64,000 nt of DNA from Candidatus Bathyarchaeota archaeon (GCA_026014465.1 JAOZID010000004.1:186001-250000), one strand, 5' to 3'; positions 44,733 to 54,659 are shown, counted from the first letter of the stretch. The notes: generated by a model not told the origin, from the sequence alone. Numbers and translations: made by a program.

Positions 44733-45911
44733 ATGAGTGCTTCACAAGAACTAGAAAAAGCCGCAACAGCATACGCATTAGAAGCTGTAAAAATGGACAA
44801 GCAAGGCAACAAAGGCCGAGCTATCACACTGTACCAAAAAGCCATTGAAAGCCTCTTGCAGCTTGTACAGCTATATCCCGAATACGGACTAAACAAAGTC
44901 TACGTGCAACGGGCCATAGCCTACCAAGAACGCATCAAAGCCCTGCAAGGCACCGTATCACACGCCGACGTACGAATGGAAATGGAACGCGACGCCCAAG
45001 AAAACGGCGTAGAAAAAACCAGCCCCGACACTGGAAACGAAAAAGGCGAAGAACTCGTGGTAACCGAAAAACCCGAGGTTTCCTGGGCTGAAGTCGTAGG
45101 CTTGGACACCGCCAAGAAAGCCGTGAAGGAAGCTATTGTTTACCCTGTTCAGCGTCCTGACTTGTTCCCGTTGGGTTGGCCCCGTGGGATTTTGCTGTTT
45201 GGTCCGCCTGGCTGTGGTAAGACTTTGCTTGCCGCTGCGGTCGCAACCGAGATTGACGCGAACTTTTACTCTATTGATGCGGCGTCGATTATGTCGAAGT
45301 GGCTTGGTGAGGCTGAACAAAACGTTGCTAAACTGTTTAATGCTGCGCGCAAATCCTCCACTGAGGGAAAAGCCGCTATAGTCTTTGTTGACGAATTGGA
45401 CTCTTTGATGGGCACGCACTCTAACGAGGTGGGCGGCGAAATCCGTGTTAAGAATCAGTTCCTCAAAGAGATGGACGGTATCATGGACAAGGGCAAGTCT
45501 TTGCACGTTTATGTTATAGGCGCAACCAACAAGCCTTGGGATTTGGATTGGGCTTTTATACGCAGGTTCCAAAAACGTATCCTTGTGCCTTTGCCTGACC
45601 ATCATACCCGATTGATGATGCTAAAGCATTACACTGGAACCTTGCAGATAACCCCTGATGTAGACCTGCATGAGCTAGCCAGAATTAGCGAAGGCTTCTC
45701 AGGAAGCGACATACGCGACGTCTGCCAATCCGCACAGCTCTCCCTCATAGGCGAGTTCTTCGAATCAGGACAAGCAACCGACAAAGAAGCCAAACCCCGA
45801 GCACTAAAAATGACTGATTTCCGCCAAATATTCGAATCACGCAAACCAAGCGTATCCATGGACATGCTAGCATCCTACACCAGATGGTTCGACGCCTTCA
45901 AAGCACTATAA
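44733..45911 (+). CDS. cdvC: CdvC / Vps4-type AAA+ ATPase
   Basis: 392 residues: a three-helix MIT domain (~1-75) that recognises MIM2 motifs in ESCRT-III tails, an acidic linker, and an AAA+ module with Walker A GPPGCGKT at 157-164, Walker B IVFVDE at 216-221 and a second-region arginine pair in FIRRFQKR. It disassembles ESCRT-III filaments. It is the last gene of the operon, 17 bases after cdvB2. The AAA core (about 45125-45650) is written in T/G-rich codons while the flanks are C/A-rich. Confidence 0.94.
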   Translation: MSASQELEKAATAYALEAVKMDKQGNKGRAITLYQKAIESLLQLVQLYPEYGLNKVYVQRAIAYQERIKALQGTVSHADVRMEMERDAQENGVEKTSPDTGNEKGEELVVTEKPEVSWAEVVGLDTAKKAVKEAIVYPVQRPDLFPLGWPRGILLFGPPGCGKTLLAAAVATEIDANFYSIDAASIMSKWLGEAEQNVAKLFNAARKSSTEGKAAIVFVDELDSLMGTHSNEVGGEIRVKNQFLKEMDGIMDKGKSLHVYVIGATNKPWDLDWAFIRRFQKRILVPLPDHHTRLMMLKHYTGTLQITPDVDLHELARISEGFSGSDIRDVCQSAQLSLIGEFFESGQATDKEAKPRALKMTDFRQIFESRKPSVSMDMLASYTRWFDAFKAL

Positions 45912-46043
45912 CAAGGTGAAACTACAAAAAAGGGCACACACAACGTGGGTGGACAGGTTTGGAGAAGTCACAGTTTTGCACGCTCTCCCTTTCTCCCCCT
46001 CAAACATCTCCAAACCCCACAAACCACAACCAACCACCTTAGT

Positions 46044-46574
46044 TTAGTTTTTTAGAACTTTTTCTTCCACAAGGTCAGCTAGTTCTTTGGGGTTTTTTAG
46101 GGCGTCGATGTAGGGTACGGTTTGGGTTATGTTTTGGGTGTTGTAGGGTCCGCTAAAGGCGAGAAGCGGCTTGTAGGTTTTGAGGGCTTCTGTGGCTTGT
46201 TGCTGGTTGGTGGTTATGGCGATTTTGGGGATGCTGGTTTTTTTGGCGACTTGTTTTTTGAAGCCCTCCGTGAGGATGATGTCGCTGTCTGCTTTGGCTT
46301 TAGCGATGAGCGTTTGGATTTTGATGTTTTCTGTGGGAGCTTTTTGTATGGTGGCGGTTTCGTTAGGGGAGACGACAACTACGGTTTTGGCTCCTTTTTG
46401 TGCGAATCGGTGGCTGTCTTTGCCAGGGGTATCTATGCTCCACTGCGGCTTGCTTATGTGTTTAATTGCCGAGACCCTGTAGCCGCGCATGGTAAGCTGC
46501 TCAATAAGATTCTCCACCGTGGTCGTTTTGCCTACTTTTCTTGCGCCCACAACCGAGACAACTTTGGGTTTCAA
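46044..46574 (-). CDS. mobB: MobB-type molybdopterin-guanine dinucleotide biosynthesis protein 1
   Basis: 176 residues, P-loop GARKVGKT at 10-17, and the MobB-typical IKHISK...DTPGKDSHRFAQKGA segment. MobB binds GTP and helps MobA attach GMP to molybdopterin. Its ATG overlaps the stop of the upstream regulator gene, so the two are coupled. It is one of three MobB-family genes in the window. Confidence 0.87.
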   Translation of the reverse strand: MKPKVVSVVGARKVGKTTTVENLIEQLTMRGYRVSAIKHISKPQWSIDTPGKDSHRFAQKGAKTVVVVSPNETATIQKAPTENIKIQTLIAKAKADSDIILTEGFKKQVAKKTSIPKIAITTNQQQATEALKTYKPLLAFSGPYNTQNITQTVPYIDALKNPKELADLVEEKVLKN

Positions 46575-47080
46575 GACTGCATTTCTTCCCTGAAAATCTC
46601 TTCAAACATCTGCTTATCCACATGCAGCTCCTCCGCCAAATCCTTCACCATCTTCACGTAAATCCGAAACAGGTTCTGCATAATCTCCGCTTTCTCTCCA
46701 TCTGAGAGCTGCTCCTCATCTGCCATCAACAACGCAAACCACTTCCCCAAATCCGTCAACACATACGCCTTAACCCAAACAATCCTGCCCTCCTTGCTGT
46801 TCTTCTCCATCGACTCCTCCAAAACACCTAACTTCGTCAACGTCTTTAGGTTCTCGATTATGGTCTTGTTGGAGAAGTTGAGTTTTGAGAAGAGGTCTTT
46901 TTGGTAAATGTTTTTTTGGATGCCCTGCTCTAACGCGAATTTGAGGAGGTCAACAGCTGCTTTTGAGCCGAAAATGGCGCTGAGCACTTTGTTTTTCTCT
47001 TCTGATGGAAGAAACACTACATAAGGATGTAAATCTGCACTCAAATGTAAACCCACTACAACAAACTGTAACTCCAGCAA
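46571..47080 (-). CDS. Winged-helix transcriptional regulator
   Basis: Up to 169 residues; the start is uncertain (TTG at 47080 or a later GTG), since the first ~28 residues are not typical. Residues ~35-125 form a winged helix: AIFGSKAAVDLLKFALE, a recognition helix in NFSNKTIIENLKTLTKLGVL, and a wing with EGRIVWVKAYVLT. The helical C-terminus probably dimerises. It is coupled to mobB and may control cofactor genes. Confidence 0.72.
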   Translation of the reverse strand: MLELQFVVVGLHLSADLHPYVVFLPSEEKNKVLSAIFGSKAAVDLLKFALEQGIQKNIYQKDLFSKLNFSNKTIIENLKTLTKLGVLEESMEKNSKEGRIVWVKAYVLTDLGKWFALLMADEEQLSDGEKAEIMQNLFRIYVKMVKDLAEELHVDKQMFEEIFREEMQS

Positions 47081-47165
47081 TTAAAACTTGTGGAAAGCTC
47101 CCCCGCTTGTTTTGTTTTGTTGCAATATGTTTTTTAGGGTTTGGTTTTATGTTTATCGCGGTGCA

Positions 47166-48200
47166 TTGAAAACGTCTTCGACTGATAATTGGGTTCCTAG
47201 TGATGGTGATACCTTCTTGACTAAGGAGGGTTTTATTTTCAATACTTTGGGTTATGAGCATCCTGACGGGCGGGTTTTTGCTTTCTTGAAGTATATCCCT
47301 GCGGAGTTTATGGAGCTTTTTAACGTGGAGATGCTGACGCGTACTTGGACGTATGGCGAACGCAAACTGTTTCGCGCCGAGAAGCTCTACACCGCCAAGA
47401 ATTACCAGTCCTTCATGGAAACGTTTAGGAAAAACTTCCCCGAGTACCTGTACTTCTGTCCCCTGCGCAACAAGGAGCTAATTAGCGCGCCCATCAAAAA
47501 CATCGAACGCGTATTTGTTCCTAAAGACTGCCTGCAAGCCATAATGAAACTGCCCAGCCACGATAACATCCAAACCTTGGCACTTGAACTCATCAACATG
47601 CTCAGCAAAGAATCAGGCGTCCCCCTCTCTGATTTTGGCATGCACGGCTCCATCGCACTCAACATGCACTCTGAAGAAAGCGACATAGACTTCGTACTCT
47701 ACGGTACAGAAAACTTCCGCAAAGTCGAAGCCGCCATAGACCGACTCGTTGAAGCTGGCACGCTACGCTACATCTTTGGAAACAAGCTTGACCGCGCCCG
47801 CAAATTCAAAGGCAAATACAAAGACAAAATCTGGATGTACACCGCCGCCCGAAAACCCAGCGAAAAAACCACAAAGTACGGCGACCACAAATTCACCCCC
47901 ATTGCGCCACTCAAATTCAAATGCACCGTTAGCGACGACTCCGAAGCCATCTTCCGCCCCGCCATCTACAAAATCTCCAACTACATGCCCTTAGACGAAA
48001 AATCCCAAATCACCCTAGAAAAAATCCCCCGAATCATCCTAAGCAACATCGGCTGCTACCGCAACGTTGCCCGAACGGGCGACAACATCAAAGCCGCTGG
48101 CATGCTGGAGCGTGTGGAGTCCACGAAAACGGGCGAAGTCTTCTATCAAGTTGTGGTCGGAACCGCCACGACGGAGGAAGAACAAATTTGGCCCCAATAG
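47166..48200 (+). CDS. COG2413-like nucleotidyltransferase 1
   Basis: About 344 residues from the TTG at 47166, chosen because it aligns with the starts of the two paralogues; an ATG at 47127 is also possible. An N-terminal domain ([16 protein letters not shown]) precedes a pol-beta-type nucleotidyltransferase core with [20 protein letters not shown], giving the G-S...D-x-D metal site. The C-terminal ~70 residues look like an OB-type domain ending in VVVGT. Substrate unknown. It is the first of three adjacent paralogues. Confidence 0.75.
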   Translation: MKTSSTDNWVPSDGDTFLTKEGFIFNTLGYEHPDGRVFAFLKYIPAEFMELFNVEMLTRTWTYGERKLFRAEKLYTAKNYQSFMETFRKNFPEYLYFCPLRNKELISAPIKNIERVFVPKDCLQAIMKLPSHDNIQTLALELINMLSKESGVPLSDFGMHGSIALNMHSEESDIDFVLYGTENFRKVEAAIDRLVEAGTLRYIFGNKLDRARKFKGKYKDKIWMYTAARKPSEKTTKYGDHKFTPIAPLKFKCTVSDDSEAIFRPAIYKISNYMPLDEKSQITLEKIPRIILSNIGCYRNVARTGDNIKAAGMLERVESTKTGEVFYQVVVGTATTEEEQIWPQ

Positions 48201-49282
48201 TGCCCCCCAAGCTGCGAGACCGAGACGCCATAGTAACCAAAGAAGGCCTGATTTTCCGCGTCTTTGGCTACTCCCATCCCATAGGCGCTTATTTGTGCGA
48301 CGCCGAATACGCCTCGGCAGACATTTTTAGCTCCAAGGACCCGCGTGCGCCACGTGACGGATGTGGCAGCCCCCTATTCTACAAGTTCTATGACGATGAA
48401 GGCATCAAGTTCGTCTTCAAAAAGTACCCCCAATACACGGTTGAGCATGAAATGCTTGGCGTAAAGCTTGTTGGCATCCAGCAGTCCGACATAGCAGAGT
48501 ACCGCCAGCCCCCAAAGCGCCTCCAACAAATGGTTAAACAAGAGCCCACCGACAAACTCTATAGCGCGATGCTGCGCGTTCTTGAGGTCTCCAAAACACA
48601 AACGGGGCTAGCAACCGACGATTTTGGCGTCTTTGGCTCCATGCTCCACAACTTCCACCACCCCGCCTACTCTGACATTGACCTGCTAATCTACGGCAAA
48701 AAAGAAAACGAGAAAATGCGCCAAGCCCTAAGCGACCTCTACACCACGCAGGGTTCCGGTTTTACCAACGAATTCGACACCGACGCGTCCATAGCTGGCA
48801 AAAGCTGGCGTTTCCACAACATAACCCCCCAAGAGTTCCTGTGGCACCAGAAACGCAAATTCATCTACGGCTTGTACGATGACCGCAAGAGCAGCGGCAG
48901 AATAATCAAAGCCGAGTTTGAACCCATCAAAGCTTGGAGCGAAATCGTCAACGAATACGACCCGCAAACCCGCATAGAACGCAAAGACTGGGTACGCCTC
49001 AAAGCCCGCGTAACCGCAGACGACGACGGACCATTCATCCCCTCAGTATATGGCATACAGCCCATAGAAGTTCTCTCAGGCTCCAAAACCGCACTCGAAG
49101 CCGTGCGCATCATCTCGTACATGGAAGAATTCCGCCAGCAAGTCCAAAAAGACGAAACCATACTCGTCGAAGGCAGCCTCGAAGAAGTCCACACCCCAAA
49201 AGGCAACCACCACCAAATCGTCCTAACCTACTGCCCCCGCTACTACGAACAATTCCTAAAAGTCGCCGACCTAAACCTTTGA
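48188..49282 (+). CDS. COG2413-like nucleotidyltransferase 2
   Basis: 364 residues from a TTG at 48188 with GGAGG 10 bases before, or a GTG at 48200 overlapping the previous stop. Same architecture as paralogue 1: N-terminal domain ([16 protein letters not shown]), core [21 protein letters not shown] with both catalytic aspartates, and a C-terminal OB-like segment ([12 protein letters not shown]). The overlap with the previous gene points to an operon. Convergent with paralogue 3. Confidence 0.76.
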   Translation: MAPIVPPKLRDRDAIVTKEGLIFRVFGYSHPIGAYLCDAEYASADIFSSKDPRAPRDGCGSPLFYKFYDDEGIKFVFKKYPQYTVEHEMLGVKLVGIQQSDIAEYRQPPKRLQQMVKQEPTDKLYSAMLRVLEVSKTQTGLATDDFGVFGSMLHNFHHPAYSDIDLLIYGKKENEKMRQALSDLYTTQGSGFTNEFDTDASIAGKSWRFHNITPQEFLWHQKRKFIYGLYDDRKSSGRIIKAEFEPIKAWSEIVNEYDPQTRIERKDWVRLKARVTADDDGPFIPSVYGIQPIEVLSGSKTALEAVRIISYMEEFRQQVQKDETILVEGSLEEVHTPKGNHHQIVLTYCPRYYEQFLKVADLNL

Positions 49283-50290
49283 CAACACCATATAATCCGC
49301 AGGTTTGTTCCCGATGATTAAGCGGTAGTGGGTTTGGTTGCTGCGTTTGTCGGTGACCTTCTCGATTTTTCCTTGCACTTCAATTTTTTCTTTTTCGACG
49401 GCTTGCATGCAGAATCTGCCTCGGAAGCTGGCGACTTCAGTGATTGGTTCACGGTTTGGTCCTTCGAGGATTTGGGTGCCTTCAAGTTGGTAGCTGCAGG
49501 GCGTAAAAAGTGCTTCTGAGCTATCAGTGATGGTGGCTGTGATTTTGCCGTAGCCGCTGTTTTGGTAGTGGACGTCGCCGTATTTTTGGTCTGCTTCGGA
49601 GAAGTCTTTGACAAAGCGCACAAAAAAGTCTACGCCTAAGAACATGCCTTGGAACGCTTTTCGGGATTCGACTTTGGCGAAGTCTTCAAAGCCCATGTGG
49701 GTGTCTTTGGAGCGAAAATCGTACAGGTTGCTTAGTTCTTGGCGGGTGTAGGCGTTGAATCGTGATTTTTCGTCTGGCAGCAGGGCTTGTAGTGCTTGGT
49801 AGGCTTTGAGGCAGTTCTTCTCGCCGTAAACAAGCGGGTCAATATCGCTTTGGGGCGTAAACATTCCAGCCATAACAGAGCCCGAAACGCCGATGCTGCT
49901 CCACGGGATATTCGCAGCCGCTTGCAGCTCCTCAGCTAACTCGACAGCTTTGCGTTCCAACTCGGCAAGGTCACCCTTTTTGCGTAGCCGCGCCAAGCTT
50001 TCCACAGGCTGAAAATGCTCCGTAACCGTATCCACAGAAACCTCACACAGTTTCTCGCCAAAGACAGGGTCATCCACAATCAAATGCGGCAAATTCTTCT
50101 GCAAAAACGCAAACCGCTCCGCAAGATTATACACCTTCCCATACAAATTCTCGCCGCTGCCCCTATTCCCCTGTGGAGATGGGATATACCGTGGAAACGC
50201 AATCAACTTATCCTCGGGGTGCACTATGCCTTTTACGTCAAAAACTACGTTGTCCTCTGTTTTGATTAAGTCGCCTTCACGTGCCTGCAT
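49271..50290 (-). CDS. COG2413-like nucleotidyltransferase 3
   Basis: 339 residues: N-terminal domain (KTEDNVVFDVKGIVHP), core with GSVMAGMFTPQSDIDPLVYG (GS plus DxD present), a central helical region and a C-terminal OB-like tail (VQGKIEKV). It is more diverged than the first two and lies on the opposite strand; its 3' end overlaps that of paralogue 2 by 12 bases. Confidence 0.75.
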   Translation of the reverse strand: MQAREGDLIKTEDNVVFDVKGIVHPEDKLIAFPRYIPSPQGNRGSGENLYGKVYNLAERFAFLQKNLPHLIVDDPVFGEKLCEVSVDTVTEHFQPVESLARLRKKGDLAELERKAVELAEELQAAANIPWSSIGVSGSVMAGMFTPQSDIDPLVYGEKNCLKAYQALQALLPDEKSRFNAYTRQELSNLYDFRSKDTHMGFEDFAKVESRKAFQGMFLGVDFFVRFVKDFSEADQKYGDVHYQNSGYGKITATITDSSEALFTPCSYQLEGTQILEGPNREPITEVASFRGRFCMQAVEKEKIEVQGKIEKVTDKRSNQTHYRLIIGNKPADYMVLSKV

Positions 50291-50381
50291 ACCCTTTACC
50301 TGTTCCTGCGGTTGTTTGGAAAGCGTGGAGGCAAAAACCCTAATAAACGTTCTTTAACGGTACATACAAACGTGTGAAGCC

Positions 50382-51332
50382 ATGTCTGATTCGAGGAAAG
50401 CTAAGCATATCTGTCAGTGTTTGCAGTTAGCGATGCTTTTGGAAGTTAGCACCAAAAAACCTGGCAACGTCAACTTTAACGACAGTTTTGCAGATACCCG
50501 CGCGGAGCATTTCTTGGCTTCAGCTGTTGCTGCTGCCCCCGCTTTAGAAGAAGCCGCCAATCAGGGCATAGCAGTTGCCGAAGGCAAAATCAGCCCCAGC
50601 GAAGTAGGCATGGGCAACCTCATTAAAACCTGTGTATCCGATATCATGGTTTGGCAACACGGCGGAAACACCCTGCTTGGAACCATCATGCTCCTAGTAC
50701 CATTAGCAACCGCCGCAGGCATGACAAAAACCCGCCCAGACGACAGCTTTGACTTGACTGTGCTGCGTGAAAACGTCAAGCTCCTTGTAGAATCAACCAC
50801 AGCAACCGACGCCGTTTGCGTGTACGACGCCGTAGAAATCGCCAGCCCCAGCGGGCTTAACCAGTCCAGCGACCTTGACGTAAACGACCCCCAAAGCAAA
50901 CAACGCCTCCTAACCGACAACATCACACTGCTCCAAGTCTTCAAAATCGGCGCCTCCTACGACGACATCTGCTCTGAATGGGTCAACAATTACCCCATAA
51001 CATTCACACAAGCCTACCCCTACCTCAAAACGCAGCTGCAAAACGGACGTGACCTCACGGGAGCAGTTGTGCATACTTTCCTCAAAATCCTCTCTGAGCA
51101 TCCTGACACTTTCATAGCGCGCAAGGTGAGTGTGGAGGCGGCGTGTGAGGTGGCTGCTGAGGCGGGGATAATTTTGGCTTTAGGCGGCTTGGACTCAGAA
51201 GGGGGCAAGATTGGGGTTGAGGCATTAGATGAGCGGCTGCGTTCTTGCGGAAACAAGCTTAACCCTGGGACGACGGCGGATTTGACTGCGGCGGCGCTGG
51301 CTTTGGCGGTGCTGGGCGGTTATCGACCGTGA
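50382..51332 (+). CDS. CitG-family (triphosphoribosyl-dephospho-CoA synthase-like) protein
   Basis: 316 residues, all-helical. The CitG signatures are present: STKKPGNVNF near the N-terminus, WQHGGNTLLGTIML near 95 and GRDLTGAVVHTFL further on. Bacterial CitG makes the prosthetic-group precursor of citrate lyase. Archaeal relatives occur without citrate lyase and their product is not known. Neighbours here are nucleotidyltransferases on one side and cofactor genes on the other. Confidence 0.8.
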   Translation: MSDSRKAKHICQCLQLAMLLEVSTKKPGNVNFNDSFADTRAEHFLASAVAAAPALEEAANQGIAVAEGKISPSEVGMGNLIKTCVSDIMVWQHGGNTLLGTIMLLVPLATAAGMTKTRPDDSFDLTVLRENVKLLVESTTATDAVCVYDAVEIASPSGLNQSSDLDVNDPQSKQRLLTDNITLLQVFKIGASYDDICSEWVNNYPITFTQAYPYLKTQLQNGRDLTGAVVHTFLKILSEHPDTFIARKVSVEAACEVAAEAGIILALGGLDSEGGKIGVEALDERLRSCGNKLNPGTTADLTAAALALAVLGGYRP

Positions 51333-51403
51333 ACTGGCGCGGCGTGTTTTGGGTTCTATCTATTTTTAAATAGCGCCTTGGGTGTTGGGTAGGTGATGAT
51401 GCT

Positions 51404-52189
51404 ATGCGCCAAGTTGAAATCCTAAGGCTTGACCTTTCAACTGGACAGGCTAACAAAGTAGTAGACCACGTCGCCGTAGAAGTTCCCCTGCAAATCTCCG
51501 TGAACAAAACTTATTCGTACATTATCTGGTGCTCGCCCTTGCAGTACAAAGAACTCGCCGTAGGCTACCTCATAGCAGAGGACATCCTAAAATCCGTAGA
51601 CGAAATCTCCGACATCAACCTCAACGAAACCAACCGCATCTGCAACGTAACCCTCAAACCCGAAATAAACGTGGATGAACGCATGAACTACTCAAGACGA
51701 CACACCCGCGTCATACCCCTGCTCAAAGCCAGCACCTCCCCCTACCAACGCAAAGAAAAAACGCCCGTAATCACCTCGGACTTTAAAGTCAAAGCACAGG
51801 TTCTCGTAGACTCCATCAACGACATGAACAAACGCGCCACGGGCTTCATGAAAACAGGCGGGCTACACGACTCTGCAATTTACCGCGGCGACGGCAGCCT
51901 AGTTGCTTTTTCTGAAGACGTTGGACGCCATAACACCGTCGACAAAGTCATAGGCACGGCAGCGTTAAACCACGTAGACCTTAGCGAATGCTTCATGTCC
52001 ATAACGGGGCGCGTACCAGGAGATATGATTTTCAAAGCTGCAAAAGCAGGGCTGCCCTTAGTCGCGTCTATGGCGGCAGTTCTCTCCTCAGGCGTTGCCA
52101 CAGCAAACGAAGCAAACATCGCCCTTGTCGGATTCGTACGCGGCAAACGCATGAACATCTACACCGGCGCACAAAGAATCATCATCTAA
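51404..52189 (+). CDS. fdhD: FdhD-like sulfurtransferase, lacking the usual Cys pair
   Basis: 261 residues matching FdhD: N-terminal EVPLQISVN, WCSPLQYKELAVGYLIAE, then TGGLHDSAIY...EDVGRHNTVDKVIG and GRVPGDMIFKAA. FdhD passes sulfur to the Mo/W-bisPGD cofactor before insertion into formate dehydrogenases. The loop that normally holds a CxxC pair (residues ~95-120 here) reads RRHTRVIPLLKASTSPYQ and has no cysteine, so it either works differently or serves as a cofactor-binding chaperone. It is followed 19 bases later by moeA. Confidence 0.85.
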   Translation: MRQVEILRLDLSTGQANKVVDHVAVEVPLQISVNKTYSYIIWCSPLQYKELAVGYLIAEDILKSVDEISDINLNETNRICNVTLKPEINVDERMNYSRRHTRVIPLLKASTSPYQRKEKTPVITSDFKVKAQVLVDSINDMNKRATGFMKTGGLHDSAIYRGDGSLVAFSEDVGRHNTVDKVIGTAALNHVDLSECFMSITGRVPGDMIFKAAKAGLPLVASMAAVLSSGVATANEANIALVGFVRGKRMNIYTGAQRIII

Positions 52190-52208
52190 CCCTTATTGTG
52201 GTGATTGT

Positions 52209-53483
52209 ATGGATCGACCTGATATTAGGCGGTTGCCTAAACGTGCTGACCCCAGACAGGCAGTGGAGCTTTTGTTAAGCGCCGTAAACCAAACTGCGTT
52301 GCAGACCCAAACCGTGCCGCTCCAAGAAGCCGTTGGCAGGGTACTTGCTGCAGACGCCGTTTCGCCTTTGAATATTCCTGATTACGACAAGACATTCATT
52401 GACGGCTATGCGGTAGACCCCAAACAGACTCAAGGCGCTACCCCCGCAAACCCCGCTGTTTTCCGAATTGTTGGCAAACTGTTTCCACCTGACCACCCCA
52501 CAACCGCGCAGCTCGCATCGGGCGAGACCATGTATGTTGCCTGTGGTGCCCCAATACCAAAAGGTGCAGCCTGCACCGTGAAAGTCGAAGAAACCCGCCT
52601 TAACGGCGATAGGGTGGAGGTTGTGCGTGAACTCAAGCCGGGCGAGGGTATCATACCGTTGGGTGATGATGTTAAGAAGGGCGAGTTGGTGCTACGGAGG
52701 GGTCAGGTTTTGCGTCCGCAAGACGTGGGATTGTTGGCTTCTTTGCATTTAACCCGCGTTGAAGTCTTCAAGCGGCCTGTGGTGACGGTGATTTCAGGAG
52801 GCGATGAGCTTCTTAAACAATGTGAACGCGAACCCAAACACATAGCCAACAACTACGCCCTAGTCATCGCAGGCTTAGCCTATGAACTGGGCGCAGACGC
52901 CAAACAAGGTGGCATCATGTCCGACAACCTCGACAAAGTCACCCAAACAATCAAAACCGCGCTACAACAATCCGACATTGTTCTCACCATAGGCGGCTCA
53001 TCTGTAGGCGTAAAAGACTTCGTCCCCGACGCCATCAACGCAATAGGCGAACCTGGCGTGCTTGCCCAAGGCATAAAACTGCGCCCAGGCGCCCTCTCAG
53101 GATTTGGCATAGTCGACGGCAAACCCATAATCATGCTCCCCGGACACATAGGCTCCTGCATCGCGGGCTTCTACCTCTTCGCCGCTCCGCTCCTAAGCTT
53201 CTACACTGGACTACAGGGCACAGGCATGCAACCCGCCCTCACCGCAACCCTAACAGAAACCATCCAAACAGGACCCCAAAACCGCTTCCAATTCGTCAAA
53301 CTCACCCACACCCCAAACGGCAAACTAACGGCAACCCCAACCAAAACAGGCTCAAGCGCCCTAACAACCATAGTCAACTCAAACGGCTACACCCTCATCC
53401 CACCCCACACCACCACCCAAAAAAACACAACCATAACCATCCACCTCTTCAACAAACTCGAACTCACACAAACCCCGCCATAG
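52209..53483 (+). CDS. moeA: Molybdopterin molybdenumtransferase MoeA
   Basis: 424 residues with the MoeA domain series: PLQEAVGRVLA, then IPDYDKTFIDGYAV, the GxPxPxGAA-type loop (GAPIPKGAACTVKVEET), the molybdopterin-binding GGSSVGVKDFVPDA and LPGHIGSCIAGF, and a C-terminal beta domain. It inserts molybdate or tungstate into adenylylated molybdopterin. It follows fdhD in one operon. Its 3' end faces copy B of the dispersed repeat. Confidence 0.93.
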   Translation: MDRPDIRRLPKRADPRQAVELLLSAVNQTALQTQTVPLQEAVGRVLAADAVSPLNIPDYDKTFIDGYAVDPKQTQGATPANPAVFRIVGKLFPPDHPTTAQLASGETMYVACGAPIPKGAACTVKVEETRLNGDRVEVVRELKPGEGIIPLGDDVKKGELVLRRGQVLRPQDVGLLASLHLTRVEVFKRPVVTVISGGDELLKQCEREPKHIANNYALVIAGLAYELGADAKQGGIMSDNLDKVTQTIKTALQQSDIVLTIGGSSVGVKDFVPDAINAIGEPGVLAQGIKLRPGALSGFGIVDGKPIIMLPGHIGSCIAGFYLFAAPLLSFYTGLQGTGMQPALTATLTETIQTGPQNRFQFVKLTHTPNGKLTATPTKTGSSALTTIVNSNGYTLIPPHTTTQKNTTITIHLFNKLELTQTPP

Positions 53484-53557
53484 CCAACCTATTAGCAGCT
53501 TATTAGGTTCCAAATTTTAATTGTATGCAGAAACAATAGGGGGAGGGGGGGGTCTAC
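53484..53557 (-). repeat. Dispersed ~65-bp repeat, copy B
   Basis: Reading the minus strand gives TAGACCCCCCCCTCCCC, TTTCTGCATACAATTA, TTTGGAACC and GCTGCTAATAGGTTGG, the same order as copies A and C. It lies between the convergent 3' ends of moeA and mobA, starting 16 bases after the mobA stop. One extra A is present in the CTAATA(A)G part. Confidence 0.78.
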
Positions 53558-53573
53558 TTCTGCTGCGGGTTTG

Positions 53574-54650
53574 CTAGTTAGTTTTGGGTGGGTAGCGGTT
53601 CCATTTGTTGTATTTGCCCATGGCCCAGGATTCGCACCAGATTCTGTCGGCGGTGGCGCGTTCGGCTAGGAAGCGTATGCGGTTGTTTTGGTGTAGTTTG
53701 GCTTCGAGGCGGTAGTTGTCTGCGGCTTTTATAACTGCTTCTTTGCCTTTGAAGTCTGTTTCGGCGGTTTGGGTTTGATGTGCTATGCTGAGTAGGGCTT
53801 CGCCTTCGCTTTCGCGGCTAACGGCTGCCCAGAAAAACGACTGCGCCTCTTCTAGGTGGTCTGCGCATTTGGCTGCGGTTTGTGCTGCTTCTTGGTATTT
53901 TTCTTGGTTGTATAGTTTTCCGACTTCGCGTAGTTGTTGTAGTTGGGGTGTTAGTAGGGCGCCAAGGTTGAGGCGCATGTCTTCTGCTACGGGTCCTTGG
54001 GCTCGGCGGGTTTGTAGGTCGGCGAAGTCTTTTTGGGAGTTGATGTTAACGAAGCTTTTGAGTTCAGGGTCTAAGGTTTTGATTTCGCCAACTGCTAAGG
54101 CAAACAGGATTTTGGCTGCTCCGCGCATGATGTCATCTGAGCGTGGACGCCTAAGCTGGCAAAGCGTATCCGTAATTTCCAACGCGGCTTTTCGCTGCAA
54201 AACCATAACCAACGTTTCCAAGCGGCTGTTAGGCCACATCGGAACCACCACCTGCGCATCCCCCGCCGCATCGAAGAGGTAATTGACAACTTCGGGTTTG
54301 AGCAGGGGCATATCACAGGGCAAAGTAAAACAGTAATCTGCCTTGGTGGCTTTAAGTCCAGTGAGAACCGCTACGTTGGGTCCTTTGATGTAACTGATTT
54401 TTTCGTCAACCACTATCTGGACGTTTTCCATGTCGTAATGGGTTAAAACTTCTTCGTACTGTGTTTTGCGTGTTTGTGTGTTGGTGCATACGACAACTTC
54501 GTCCACGACTTTCTGCACGTTTTCGATGGCGTGAACCAGAAGCGGTTTGCCAAAGAGCTCTGCCAACGCTTTGTCTTGCCACTGCTCCTTGGTGAACTGG
54601 AATCTACGGGCTTTTCCCCCAGCCAAAATGAGAGCAGCCCTTCTAGTCAT
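53574..54650 (-). CDS. mobA: MobA-like nucleotidyltransferase with helical C-terminal extension
   Basis: 358 residues. The first ~205 are the MobA-type nucleotidyltransferase: LILAGGKARRF, the KALAELFGKPLL segment and CDMPLLKPEV with the metal-binding Asp. It attaches GMP to molybdopterin. The last ~150 residues are helical and TPR-like (REVGKLYNQEKYQEAAQTAAKCADHLEEA), an addition not found in standard MobA, perhaps for holding partner enzymes. It follows mobB2 by 9 bases. Confidence 0.83.
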   Translation of the reverse strand: MTRRAALILAGGKARRFQFTKEQWQDKALAELFGKPLLVHAIENVQKVVDEVVVCTNTQTRKTQYEEVLTHYDMENVQIVVDEKISYIKGPNVAVLTGLKATKADYCFTLPCDMPLLKPEVVNYLFDAAGDAQVVVPMWPNSRLETLVMVLQRKAALEITDTLCQLRRPRSDDIMRGAAKILFALAVGEIKTLDPELKSFVNINSQKDFADLQTRRAQGPVAEDMRLNLGALLTPQLQQLREVGKLYNQEKYQEAAQTAAKCADHLEEAQSFFWAAVSRESEGEALLSIAHQTQTAETDFKGKEAVIKAADNYRLEAKLHQNNRIRFLAERATADRIWCESWAMGKYNKWNRYPPKTN

Positions 54651-54659
54651 AGTTGTCCC

